Assembly (NCBI GenBank): GCA_016946835.1
Contig: JACVTC010000025.1
Coordinates: 1 to 64,000 of the forward strand
From: Neocallimastix lanati (nom. inval.)
Lineage: Eukaryota > Neocallimastigomycota > Neocallimastigomycetes > Neocallimastigales > Neocallimastigaceae
DNA: 64,000 bases
Direction: 5' to 3'
In this document: in pieces, positions 46,189 through 59,552 of the stretch
Numbering within the stretch: position 1 is the first letter of the stretch
Layout of the letters: every line of letters starts with the position of its first letter
Translations under genes and position numbers: made by a program
Notes under the pieces: generated by a model
Seen by the model: only the letters and a program-made list of their open reading frames with translations
What the model was told of the DNA's origin: nothing
Database searches by the model: none

Positions 46189-46789
46189 TGTAACGAATAT
46201 TGGAATATCCGTGTTTTAAAGAGTGTAACACAATAGGTAAGCACTTTTTGATTAATAAGTAATTTGGTTTTTTAAAATATAGTTTTATTAATTAAGAAAT
46301 TTAAAAATATTAATTATAAAGTTTAATTATTGTAATATTTCGAATTACTTATTAATTAATTCAATAATTAATAAAAACACAATTTTTAGAATCTTTTGGC
46401 TGCGAAATTCACTCCTATTTATAGTTTTTCAAAATTTAAATCCATAAAAATTTAAAACCATAAAATCATTAAAAAGTTTCATAAAAATTGATTATTTTCG
46501 GTTAAAAAGAATCTAAAAGAAATAATGATAAAAGATAAATTAAAATAGAATTTCTATCTGATTTGTTTCTATTAATTTCTAAGAATTTCTTTTGTTAATT
46601 TTTTACAGAAATTTATACAGAAACAAATACAGAAACAAATACAGAAATGAAGTATAAAAATTCTTTAAAATTTAAATGATATAAAATTTTAGTAAAGGTG
46701 TGAGTCGAACCCTAGTGGTTCAGGCTGAGGTCATAGTGACTAACCACTATGCCAGCATTCTAATTTCTAATTTTTTAAGATTCGTTACA
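46189..46789 (-). repeat. 3' LTR of the intact element
   Basis: 601 bp, TGTAACGAAT...ATTCGTTACA, identical to 50660..51260 by visual comparison. In element orientation it begins with a short A/T leader and then the tRNA-like segment listed separately. A 12-bp unit ACAGAAACAAAT is tandemly repeated near its middle. Confidence 0.95.
46697..46757 (-). promoter_or_regulatory. tRNA-like Pol III promoter segment in the LTR
   Basis: On the minus strand, about 33 nt from the LTR start: A-box-like TGGCATAGTGGTTAG and B-box-like GGGTTCGACTC, 43 nt apart as in tRNA genes. The D-arm-like stem can form (TGGC/GTCA) but the T stem and acceptor stem cannot, so it is not a tRNA gene. The same segment is present in the other LTR at ~51168..51228. 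Confidence 0.65.
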
Positions 46790-46826
46790 TGGTCCTCCTC
46801 TAGGATTCGGATGCCAGACGAATCTT
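46777..46826 (-). promoter_or_regulatory. Polypurine tract inside a foldback at the LTR junction
   Basis: On the minus strand CTAGAGGAGGACCA directly precedes the 3' LTR and is the expected plus-strand primer. Arms AAGATTCGT (46777-46785) and ACGAATCTT (46818-46826) are exact complements, placing the tract and the LTR edge in the loop. Confidence 0.75.
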
Positions 46827-47104
46827 TTACTTTAAATCTAAACTATTTCTAATTCTAACTTTTATAATAATAAACTATAACTAAAATACTTATAGGAGTG
46901 ATAATTTAATTAATACATTGGATAATAAAAATTACATGAATTTTAAGTTTTGAAAATAAAGTATAAAAATAAAACTATCTAGAATAAATGTTTTTGAATA
47001 ATATAAAATAATTTTTTTTTTTTTTTTTTTAAAATAATCATAAGTTAGAATGATTAATAGTACTTTGATGAAATAAAATTTATTTTTGATTAAATGATTT
47101 ATAT

Positions 47105-50139
<3,035 letters not shown>

Positions 50140-50367
50140 TTATTATAATCATTAATTTTGATTGAATAATAAATATACAATATAATTAATTATTAGAAGA
50201 AGTAAATATTTAATTTCAATATAAATAATTTTAATTTCAAGGATGGTTATATGGATTATTGAAAATATTAATAATTTTAATATATAGTAAAATTCAAGGG
50301 TTCCGATTGAATTTATAAATTCCTGCATGAATTTTGGTAGAAAAATTTATAGTCTTGGTAAGTGTTT

Positions 50368-50618
50368 TCCAAAAATAGTAGAAAATGGGATTCCTTAACG
50401 GGGTTCCAAAAAGAGTAGTAGAGAATGGGATTCCTTAACGGGGTTCCAAAAAAGAATAGTAGTAAATGGGATTCCTTAACGGTGTTCCAAAAATAGTAGT
50501 AGAAAATGGGATTCCTTAACGGGGTTCCAAAAATAGTAGTAGAAAATGGGATTCCTTAACGGGGTTCCAAAAATAGTAGTAGAAAATGGGATTCCTTAAC
50601 GGGGTTCCAAAAAGAGTA
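50368..50618 (-). repeat. 40-bp minisatellite in the element leader, 6 copies
   Basis: Six units at 40-41-bp spacing, each containing GGGATTCCTTAACGGGGTTCC on the plus strand (starts at 50387, 50427, 50468, 50508, 50548, 50588). On the element strand every unit reads TGGAACCCCGTTAAGGAATC. One copy has GGTG in place of GGGG. Located between 5' LTR and ORF. Confidence 0.93.
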
Positions 50619-50659
50619 AAAGTGCAAAGGTATTGTGCTTAGTTTAGTGGTGTTTTTAT

Positions 50660-51260
50660 TGTAACGAATATTGGAATATCCGTGTTTTAAAGAGTGTAAC
50701 ACAATAGGTAAGCACTTTTTGATTAATAAGTAATTTGGTTTTTTAAAATATAGTTTTATTAATTAAGAAATTTAAAAATATTAATTATAAAGTTTAATTA
50801 TTGTAATATTTCGAATTACTTATTAATTAATTCAATAATTAATAAAAACACAATTTTTAGAATCTTTTGGCTGCGAAATTCACTCCTATTTATAGTTTTT
50901 CAAAATTTAAATCCATAAAAATTTAAAACCATAAAATCATTAAAAAGTTTCATAAAAATTGATTATTTTCGGTTAAAAAGAATCTAAAAGAAATAATGAT
51001 AAAAGATAAATTAAAATAGAATTTCTATCTGATTTGTTTCTATTAATTTCTAAGAATTTCTTTTGTTAATTTTTTACAGAAATTTATACAGAAACAAATA
51101 CAGAAACAAATACAGAAATGAAGTATAAAAATTCTTTAAAATTTAAATGATATAAAATTTTAGTAAAGGTGTGAGTCGAACCCTAGTGGTTCAGGCTGAG
51201 GTCATAGTGACTAACCACTATGCCAGCATTCTAATTTCTAATTTTTTAAGATTCGTTACA
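50660..51260 (-). repeat. 5' LTR of the intact element
   Basis: 601 bp, same ends and sequence as 46189..46789. As the upstream LTR it should hold the promoter for the RT-less polyprotein. The tRNA-like segment lies within its first ~95 nt. Confidence 0.95.
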
Positions 51261-51265
51261 ATAAC
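51261..51265. repeat. Target-site duplication, right copy
   Basis: ATAAC directly after the 5' LTR, matching 46184..46188. Confidence 0.9.
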
Positions 51266-51828
51266 CAAATAAAATCTTAAATTAATTTCGTACATTAAAT
51301 GTACAACTATTTTATTACATAATTATTAATCTCTATATATAGCTAAATTTAATTTTAGAATTTTATAATATAATGAATCCTACAACTCATGTGTAATAGA
51401 TATACGGTTATACAATGGTTATCTAATGATACCATCCAAGTTACGTAATGTATCTTGAAATATTTAGCAATTTCTAAATAATCAAATAAAATTTTAAGTT
51501 AGTTTTATACGTTAAATTTAAAACAATTTTATTATATTTTTATTGATTTCCATATATCTGTAACATATTATATAATTAATAATCCTGTTGGTGTATTAAC
51601 GTTAATTAAATAAAAACAAAATATTGAAAAACACATAAAATATTATTTATTTTTAACAAATTATTTATTTATTTATTTAATATTTAAATGTTAATAAAAA
51701 TTCAAAATTATTAAACTAATTTCAAATTACTTATTTTAATATCAAAATAAAATTGAATCTAATATTTTAATTAGTTGAATAATTTATAATAAGATTTAAC
51801 TAAATAATACTTTTTATGAACAAAAAAA
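51266..51828 (+). repeat. Degenerate family-B LTR-derived repeats, right part
   Basis: Continuation of the repeat interrupted by the intact element (CAAATAAAATCTTAA, TTCGTACATT), then a fresh LTR-B-like start TGTAATAGATATACGG at 51392, which decays by about 51600. The remainder to 51828 is A/T with no gene. Confidence 0.55.
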
Positions 51829-52481
51829 TGTAATAGATGGAGTCGGCATCAAAGTACTGAGCTTCAACAATTACCCATTAGACTGGTATGTATCAATACA
51901 ATATAATGTAAAAGGTAAGTTTTATATAAACTACAATAACGAATAATAAATAATAAAAAGCTAAGATAACCTAACACATCTCTATCCTAATTGTACTAAA
52001 AAAGAATTTATTATTCTTTTAATAAATAATAATATTTTGAAACTTAAGAATAAAACACAACACAATTACTCTATCCATTAATAGGAGACTGATCTACACT
52101 AATTATTTATAATTTAATATTTAATTATTTATCTTTATTTAATAATAAAATTAGTTTATTAGTACAATTTACGTTAATAGTAATACTATTGTGTTAACTA
52201 TGCAAATATATGTTATATTTATACCAAAGAATATATTTAATAAATTGATACATGATGAGTTTATAAAAACTTATAAATAATTTATTATAAAACTATATTA
52301 AGTCAATTTAAATATGTGTAAAAATTAATAAAAATATATTAAAATAATTGTATATTTATCATACAAAATTAAGTTTAGAAGAATTTATTTGACTAGTTGA
52401 AATTGAAAAAAGTTTTAAGATACATTACATTACCACAATGATATCATTAAATAGGTAATATTACACAATGTATCTATTACA
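51829..52481 (-). repeat. Family-B LTR, complete copy
   Basis: 653 bp with 10-bp perfect terminal inverted repeats TGTAATAGAT (51829-51838) and ATCTATTACA (52472-52481). On the minus strand it is preceded by the purine-rich ATTGAGAGAGGCCT, a likely polypurine tract, so it is the 3' LTR of the integrase remnant at 52560..54050. Near its start the minus strand has nested foldbacks: AGATACATT/AATGTATCT enclosing ATTACC/GGTAAT enclosing the palindrome ATGATATCAT. Confidence 0.8.
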
Positions 52482-52559
52482 AGGCCTCTCTCAATGAACA
52501 AGCTACTAATGTACTAATGGTTGACGATATTAGCATTAAACTGGCTATAACTAAAATCT

Positions 52560-54050
52560 TGGTAATCCTATAGCAACTCTACATAGTAAGGATTATCAAT
52601 AATTAATGTCAGTTCTCACCCAATCTTGTTTGTTATCCTTATAAGTAACTTCTGGTTTTATAGTTGTTGTTTTCTTGAACCTTGAATATGAATAATTACT
52701 TTGTTACCAGTAGGAGCTACTACTAAGGTCTTGGATAATTTGTAATAAAGCTCTAGCACACTTACGTGAAATACTGGGTACATATTAGGGAATGTTGATC
52801 GGCTAATATAAAGATGGTTGTTCTTCTTTCGTACTTATGATCTTGAATGGTCCGTGCTTTCTAGTAGCTAATTTATAAAAAGAAAGCGCGTCGTAATTCT
52901 TTGCCTTTTTTAACCATACTTTATCTAATAACTGGTACTTGGGGTTGTTGTGAGTTCCACTTTAATTCATGTTGTCAAGATATCTAGTCTGAGAAATCTC
53001 TAAAATGTGCTTAGGGCTTCCTAAATTTACCTAATGATTGAACTAAATTTGCTGTCCATGGAGAGTTTTAACTTGGTAGTTGTACAAAGCAAGGAATGGG
53101 GATTGTTAGGTAAATGAGCGGATTGAATTGTTATAGCAGAACTCTGCTAGAAATGGTAATTAATCTTGCTTTCGTCCTCGTAAGTAATAATAAAGCACCG
53201 TAATTTGGTTTCTACGTCGACATTATTTCTTTCGACTTGGCCTACAGTTTCGTGTTGATTTGTGGTAGCGTAGTTTATTTGTGTCTCGAAGAAATCTAGT
53301 AGTTCTTTCCAGAGATAGCTTGTAAATTGGGTTCCTCGATCAGTAATCACAACCTTAGGGAATCCATGAAACCTATATATTTCTTTTAAGAATGAATCAG
53401 AAGTCTCGTTTTATATTCGGTAAATGCTTAAATCCTATCAGGTGAGTCATTTTGGTTAATTTATCACAGCACACAAAAATGCAACTTGCACTTTTCGTTT
53501 CTCATTTATATCTTGCATCAGTTCTTACTTTACTTTTTTACTGGCAAATCAGTTATAAAATCTCGTTGGAGTTCTTGCCAGAACAAAACTATAACTAGAA
53601 CTCTCACTACTGTACCATATTCCTTATGTCGATTGTCTTTCTTGTTAGTGCAAGTTCTACAATCTTTAACATAACTTAAAATATATTTTAGGATTTTTGG
53701 CAAGAAAAAGCTTCTTGATACCAGGTCTAATGTTTTATTTATACTTGAGTAACCGCAATATTCAGAGTTGTAGTTAAATTGTATAATCGTCTTCCTAAAC
53801 AATGTTAGTACGTAAATTTATTCAGGGTCTTCTTTTCTTACCAGAAGATCTTCCACTTCTAACCAATATTTCTTATTGTAATTATTTCTTGTTTATTCTG
53901 AAAAATCCTTAAATATTTTTTGGGCCATATATTCCTGTCGGTAGGTCTGCTTAATATCATCTACAAAGTTAGTAGTTAAAGCCAAGTTGCTAGTTTCACC
54001 ATCTACATTGTTGAATTCTACCATATGTTCGTATCTTTATCGAAGTTCAC
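52560..54050 (-). pseudogene. Family-B integrase remnant
   Basis: Minus-strand frames from ~54050 downward: linker NNVDGETSNLALTTNFVDDI and MAQKIFKDFSE; integrase zinc finger (53530-53802) SEYCGYSSINKTLDLVSRSF ending CRTCTNKKDNRHKEYG with the first His lost; start of the core RDFITDLPVKK; core segment at 53147-53350 with [13 protein letters not shown] and QVERN (Glu retained); then decayed C-terminal sequence. There is no Gag, protease, RT or RNase H. The left boundary abuts LTR-like sequence, so the 5' LTR appears to have been joined to the linker by internal deletion. Confidence 0.8.
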
Positions 54051-54558
54051 AGTAGGGATGAAGCTGCTAAGGGTTAGTATTTCTTACATAAAATTGTAAA
54101 AGATCAGTTTAAAATAAACTAAAATAACGAGCATTAATTATCTATTTCACTCTATTCGTATGTAGTTGGCTGAGCTTACACTAAATTGTATATTTATTTT
54201 AAAATAGTTAATTTTTATTTAATTAATATTATATAATTTGGTACAACAATTTACGTTAATAATAACGCTAGTATATTAACTATGAAAATACATGTTATAT
54301 TTATATAAGAAAGTATATTTAACCATTGGATACATAATTAGTTTATTTAAACTTACAAATCATTTATTATAAAACTATTTAAATATAAGTTTAGTTATAT
54401 ATAGAATTTAATAATAAATATAAGAGAGTTATAAATTTATCGTACCAAATTAAACTTATATTTTATTTGATTAGATAATATTTCTAACTATTTTATGATA
54501 CATTACTTTACCACAACAATATTATTGGATAGGTAACGTTTTAAAATTTTATATTACA
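54040..54558 (-). repeat. Family-B LTR, degraded 5' copy
   Basis: Minus-strand relative of 51829..52481, starting near TGTAATAT at 54558 and sharing AATGTATC, a GGTAA/TTACC foldback around an AATATT palindrome, TTTACGTTAATAATAACG-type sequence and a TTTTACAA end. Flanking A-rich sequence resembles that at 51824-51828, but a target duplication in such sequence is not convincing. Confidence 0.6.
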
Positions 54559-55349
54559 AAAATATCAAATTTACTCCAATTAAATAATTTCAATTAAAAA
54601 TTTATTTTATTTAAAATAAATTTAAGAAATTAATGAAGAATTTTATTTATTATGTAATAAAATAAATTTTATCAAAGTTAATGAAATATTTAATATTTAA
54701 TAAATCAGGAAAAAATTAATAAAAATATGTTTAATGAATTTTAAAGAAAAAATGTTAATATTACCGTTTCACGATTTTTTCATAACTAAGTGTAAAGATG
54801 TGATTATTCCAATCATATTTTAAATTAAAATTTTCTTGTGTAATTCAAAAATGTAAATTATTCTTTGATTTATAATAATAAATAAAATAAAGAAATCGTA
54901 TAAACTAAATTTTGGAATTTTATTCTTTAAGCCGTAAGACAAATTTTTAATGTAACAATTATCGTAAAAAACTAATTCTGGAAAAATTATTGCTTTACAA
55001 TAATTTAAATCAATTGAATAAAATTTAGAATAAAATAAATTAATAAATTATTTTGTGAAAATTATGTTTCAAAACTTAATTATGACTCTTTTAAAATTGT
55101 TTTTAATTTGAAAATAAATAAAGATTTTATTTACAATATTAAAACAATAAATAGATAATAAACGTACTTAATTTAAATTATTTAGTATTTAGTTTAATTA
55201 ATAATTATATTTTTCTAAATTTAGTTATAGTTTATAAATTTATTATTTAATCAAATTAATTAGGATAGTTTTATATTAATATATATATAATTTAAAAAAA
55301 ATAATATATTATCAATGTATTTAGGAAAAGTATAAATAGAAGATACTTT

Positions 55350-55383
<34 letters not shown>
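54559..55383. repeat. Dispersed AT-rich repeat (copy 1) ending in poly-T
   Basis: 54760-55330 shares a succession of short blocks with 58340-58960 (CCAATCATATT, TTCTTGTG, AATAGATAATAAAC/AAATAATAAATGAG), implying an old dispersed repeat of ~600 bp. A T run fills 55358-55383. No coding capacity. Confidence 0.4.
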
Positions 55384-55384
<1 letters not shown>

Positions 55385-55719
55385 ATGTAATTATTATTAA
55401 TATTTAATAATTATTAAATATTAAGAAAAAATATTTTTAATGAAAAATTTTAATAAAATAAAATCTTATCGTAGTGTTATTGTAATCTATTTTGGTGTTT
55501 CTATTACACCAAGTATTTATGCTAATTATTTATCTAAATATGGAAATAATTAAATTTAAATTTAAATTTAAGAATGCTAGGCTTAATTAATATTAAGCTT
55601 ATTACCTTGAATAAGTTATTATTTTAATTCTTTTAAATAATTTTTTAATTTATTTATTTAATTATTTATTAATTTAACTAGAATTTATTTAATTAATTAC
55701 TATATAGATAGTAGTAATT

Positions 55720-55990
55720 TTTCTATAAAAGCAATTCTTTCTCAAACTATTCCTAAAGATAACAAAATTCATATTATTGCTTTCTTCTCAAAATCTCTTA
55801 CTCCTATTGAAAAAAATTACTCCATATATTTCAAGGAACTTCTTGCTATTGTTGATGCTCTAGAACTTTGGAGACACATATTGAAATGTACATCTATTCC
55901 CTTTACCAATTTTTCTGATCACAGAATCCTCTTATATCCAAAGAAACCAGAAAAAATGTCATAAAGGCTCATTCATTGAGAATCTAAATC
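55720..55990 (+). pseudogene. Ty3/Gypsy RNase H remnant
   Basis: The plus-strand frame DSSNFSIKAILSQTIP, then IIAFFSKSLTPIEKNYSIYF, KELLAIVDALELWRHIL and FSDHRILLYPKKPEKMS is a recognisable RNase H domain (catalytic-loop Asp at its start, Lys-Glu helix, SDHR motif). It ends at a TAA after KKPEKMS. The KKPEKM ending matches the family-A remnant at 35126..35458, not family B. Flanks are A/T; RT and integrase are absent. Confidence 0.75.
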
Positions 55991-56851
55991 AAATTTAATC
56001 TGTCCAGAATTACTTCAAAATTTAATAAAATCAATAAACTTATTTTGAAAATGAATCTTTAATAATATTAGTTTTTATTATTATTATTATTATTATACTT
56101 AAAATTTATTACTATATTTATTATTAATATCAATATATAATAGTTTAGTTATTTTTATAATAATATTATTAATATCAAATAAATTTATTAATATCAATAT
56201 TATATTATTAATATTCATATATGTTATACTAATATTCATGTAACTTTCTATTATTATTAAACAAAAATTTTACACCTTTAATATATAAATAAAGGGGGAC
56301 TATTTACGAATAGAATATAATTGTTCTTCGTTATATTTTTTAAGTGCTATAGAATAATATTTTAAATTAATATCAGAATTTCCAACAACTCGAGCAGAGA
56401 GGTGTTGAATTATGTAATAGTAGATACTAAATTAATTGAGAGGGCAGGGTACATGATTTCATGTTTCCATATTAATATATTCTACTTAATTGCAATTTTT
56501 CTGTCAATTATACAATTGACAGGAAGCTTGTATGAATTTTTATAGGTTAGGTTAGTTTGGTCTTGCTTCAAAGAATCATTCGGAGTACTGATTTTTTTTT
56601 TTTAAAATTTTTTGTATATGGTTATAGATAAAAAAAAATTTTTTTAATATAAATAATTTAAATTATTTAATTTCTTTTAACAATAAAATTTTTTTTATTT
56701 TTTAAATTATCAATAATTGTATTTATGAAAAAACTAATTAATTAAATAGTTAATTTAATTTTAAATAAATTTAATTAAAAAAGTGAGCAAAATATATCAT
56801 GAATGTAAAAAACGACATGAAAATCAAGTTGAAATTATTCTCTAAAAGCTC
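55991..56851. other. Intergenic with LTR-B-like fragment
   Basis: 56280-56560 resembles the distal part of the family-B LTR (AAGTGCTATAGAATAATATT, CAACAACTCGAGCAGAGAGG) and includes two foldbacks: CAACAACTC/GAGGTGTTG (56383-56407) and the perfect CTGTCAATT-ATAC-AATTGACAG (56501-56522). The rest is A/T. Confidence 0.5.
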
Positions 56852-56904
56852 AGTAGGTAGCATAACTACCACCAACAGTTATACACTAGTAGAAGCTACC
56901 TACT
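56852..56904 (+). promoter_or_regulatory. Nested leader hairpin before the family-B gag remnant
   Basis: Outer arms AGTAGGTAGC (56852-56861) and GCTACCTACT (56895-56904) are exact complements. They enclose inner arms ATAACT (56862-56867) and AGTTAT (56877-56882) around ACCACCAAC. It lies ~30 bp before gag-like sequence, the usual place for packaging or dimerisation structures in LTR elements; such a role is inference. Confidence 0.6.
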
Positions 56905-56929
56905 AGACCCCGGAATATGGGAAGAAAGA

Positions 56930-58255
56930 AAACAACAAAAAGCCTCGAGAAACCAGCCGAGGCACATAAAAAAGCAAAATGTGCGCCTGTGACTAATAAA
57001 TAAGAAAGCGCTCATGATGAGAATTCAAGTTATAATAATAACTGTGGAACAATAGATTTTGCTGTCTTGATAACCAAACATACTGAAAAGTTGATATCCA
57101 TACTTTTTAGTAGCCAACAACAAATGACATCCAGTAAGTACTAAGTAAGTACCTAAACACAGGTATGCCAAAAAAATCAGGTGAATTGCGATTATACATG
57201 CATTACAAGAAGTTAAATCAAATCACCAATAGAAACATATATTCTATTCCTTGAATTAACGAGATTTTTGATACAATGAAAGGAGCTTTAGTGTTCTCCA
57301 AATTTGATCTGAAATCTACCTACAACTTTATGCAAACACCAGGGAATAACGAATACAATACAGCCTTTAATACGAAGTTCAGTCACTTCGAGCATCTGAT
57401 AATGACTCCTGGGTTAACAAATGCATCTGCAGTATTCTAAAACTTCGTAAAAAATATCTTCAGTGATAATATTGAGAAGTAATGCAAGTCTATTTAGACG
57501 GTATAGTAGTCTACTCCAAAACATTAGAGGAACATTTACAGTATATCCGTACCATACTTAAAAAATAAATAGAAAATAAATTTGTATCAAAGAAGTTTAA
57601 GTGCTAGCTACACAAATTCCAGATATCCTTTTTAGGACATGTATTCAGCAAAGATGATGGCAAAACTGTCACAGAAAATATTAAATCAGTGGCAGGTTGA
57701 AAAAAAAAGAACATCAAGAAGTTTCAAAATTTCCTAATCTTTTATAATTACTACCGAAACTTTATAAAGAATTTCTCCAAGATAGAAGAACCATTGTTTA
57801 AAGCGACTTCTAAAAAGGAAAAATTCATGTGAAATGAAAATAGTTTAATAGCTTTTCATAAGTTAAACTGATTGCTTAACTTCCCTTCAGCACTAGCTTA
57901 CCCTACTACGATAAACAGCACTTTGACGAATGTAATGTTAGTAATAACGGCATAAGAGGAGTATTATCACAGAAAGGGGACTCTCCGCCCAATTTACTGT
58001 TATTCGAAAACACTCAACAAGGCTGAGGTAAATTACTCCATCACAGAGAAAGAATTATTAGTCTTTAAGGTTGAACTTATGGAATGGCGATATTTGCTTC
58101 AAGGTGAGAAGCATAAAATCATCTCTTATAGTGGTCACAGGAATCTTCTTATAGCAATAAAACCACAACTACTAACTCATAGAAATCATGTTGCAAGAAT
58201 TATTTAGTACATACAAGCTTGTGATATTTTACAGACATTAGAAAAACAATGGTAA
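56930..58255 (+). pseudogene. Family-B gag fragment fused to RT-RNase H, broken
   Basis: 56930-57130 matches the N-terminal gag of 61637..62040 (TIDFAVLI..., SQQQMTSS against AMDFAALL..., TQQQMVSW). It then jumps to RT at ~57150 (MPKKSGELRLYMHYKKLNQI), so the gag C-terminus and protease are deleted. RT has motif A FSKFDLKSTYNF; motif C reads YLDG instead of YLDD. RNase H follows (~57890-58190; GVLSQKGD, KAEVNYSITEKELL, SGHRNLL). Stops interrupt throughout; several fit CAA-to-TAA or TGG-to-TGA changes (for example VF-stop-NF at ~57437). It ends where A/T-rich sequence interrupts the RNase H-integrase linker. Confidence 0.8.
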
Positions 58256-58262
58256 ATTTTGT

Positions 58263-59039
58263 AAAGATATTATTAATATCTTTATAAATTTTAATTAAAT
58301 TTAATCATAAATTTAAGTAAAATTGAAATAAATCTATTAAAAATCACGTGTATAAAATTATTGCAAATAATTTTAAACAAAACTTCGACTTCTTCCCAAT
58401 CATATTAATAAATTAAAAATTTCTCTTGTGAAACTAGTAATTGTAAATCATTTCTTTTTATGTAATTTAATTTAAATAATAAGAGTTAAGTTTTTTTTAC
58501 AAGATAAATTAACAACATGAAACTATGCAATTAGTCATGTTGAAACTTGCGGCATTTTATGCTAAAATCATATTAAATAATTATGACAACTTTTATATTA
58601 ATTTTAAATAGAAAATATAATAAGAATTTATTAATAATATTTAAATAATAAATAAATAATAAATGAGCTCGATTGAAATTGTTTATATTTATTTTAGTTA
58701 TTAATTACAATTCTCTTTATTTAGTAATAGTTAATTATTTATTATTAGTTTAGGTTAGTATTGTTTTTAAATAAATAGTTAGATAATATAATTCAATAGG
58801 AATTATATATTATAAATGTAATAAGATAAAAATATAAATAGTTAACCAAATTTCATGTATTTTAATCGATGTAATTGTTATTAACGATTTATTGTTAATA
58901 ACACTAATAATTAATAAAGATTATTTTAAAATCTAAATATAATAAAACTTATTTGTTTATAAAACATTTTTGTGTTATTTAGTGTTATTATAATTTTTGA
59001 CTTATAATCTATTTTTTAAATCAAAACTTTATAAATTTA
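58263..59039. repeat. AT-rich insertion, dispersed repeat (copy 2)
   Basis: About 770 bp of A/T sequence lies between RNase H (ends ~58255) and integrase (starts ~59040) of what should be one pol gene, so it is probably an insertion. It begins with the foldback AAAGATATT/AATATCTTT (58263-58283) and shares scattered blocks with 54760-55330. One ATCACGTG site is at 58343. Confidence 0.45.
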
Positions 59040-59545
59040 ATGGTCTCAAGAAAAGAAACTGAGAAAACAGAGGGTAAATACTTTGACAAAGATAGCCTCT
59101 TGAAACCAGAACAGATGATAGGAATCGATGACGTAGATGGTGAAGTAATCTACTTGACTTTAGTTACTAATTTTAAAGATAATATGAAACAGGCCTACCG
59201 ACAGAGCAGGATGGCTCAAAAGATATTCAAAGATCTCTCAGAAGACTCAAGAAATAACTACAACAAGAAGCATTAGCTGGAAGTAGATAGTCTTCTAGTA
59301 AGAAAAGAAAATCATGAACAGGTTTACGTGTCCACAACGTTTAGGAAAACAGTTATACAACTTAAACATGACTCGGAGTATGCAGGACATTTAGGTATCG
59401 AAACGACTTCGGACCTGGTATCAATAAATTTCTACTAGCGGAAGATGAGAAAGGATATTTTAGGCTATGTAAAATCTTGTAAAACCTACTAAGAAAGATG
59501 ACAGACATAAAGAATATGGTACCACAGTAAGAGTTCCAGGGTTAA
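59040..59545 (+). pseudogene. Family-B integrase N-terminal remnant
   Basis: The 78-codon frame 59040..59276 is the RNase H-integrase linker (SLLKPEQMIGIDDVDGEVIY, then MAQKIFKDLSED), matching the minus-strand copies near 37700 and 54000. After its TAA the frame continues as LEVDSLLVRKENHEQVY, then the integrase zinc finger with KHDSEYAGHLGIETTSDLVS and VKSCKTY, so His and His are present and one Cys is lost. It stops before the catalytic core and runs into LTR-like sequence at ~59553. Confidence 0.75.
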
Positions 59546-59552
59546 ATTATAT

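Noticed and set aside
46697-46757. A genuine tRNA gene
   Set aside because: A and B boxes are present but acceptor and T stems do not form and no anticodon arm is recognisable.
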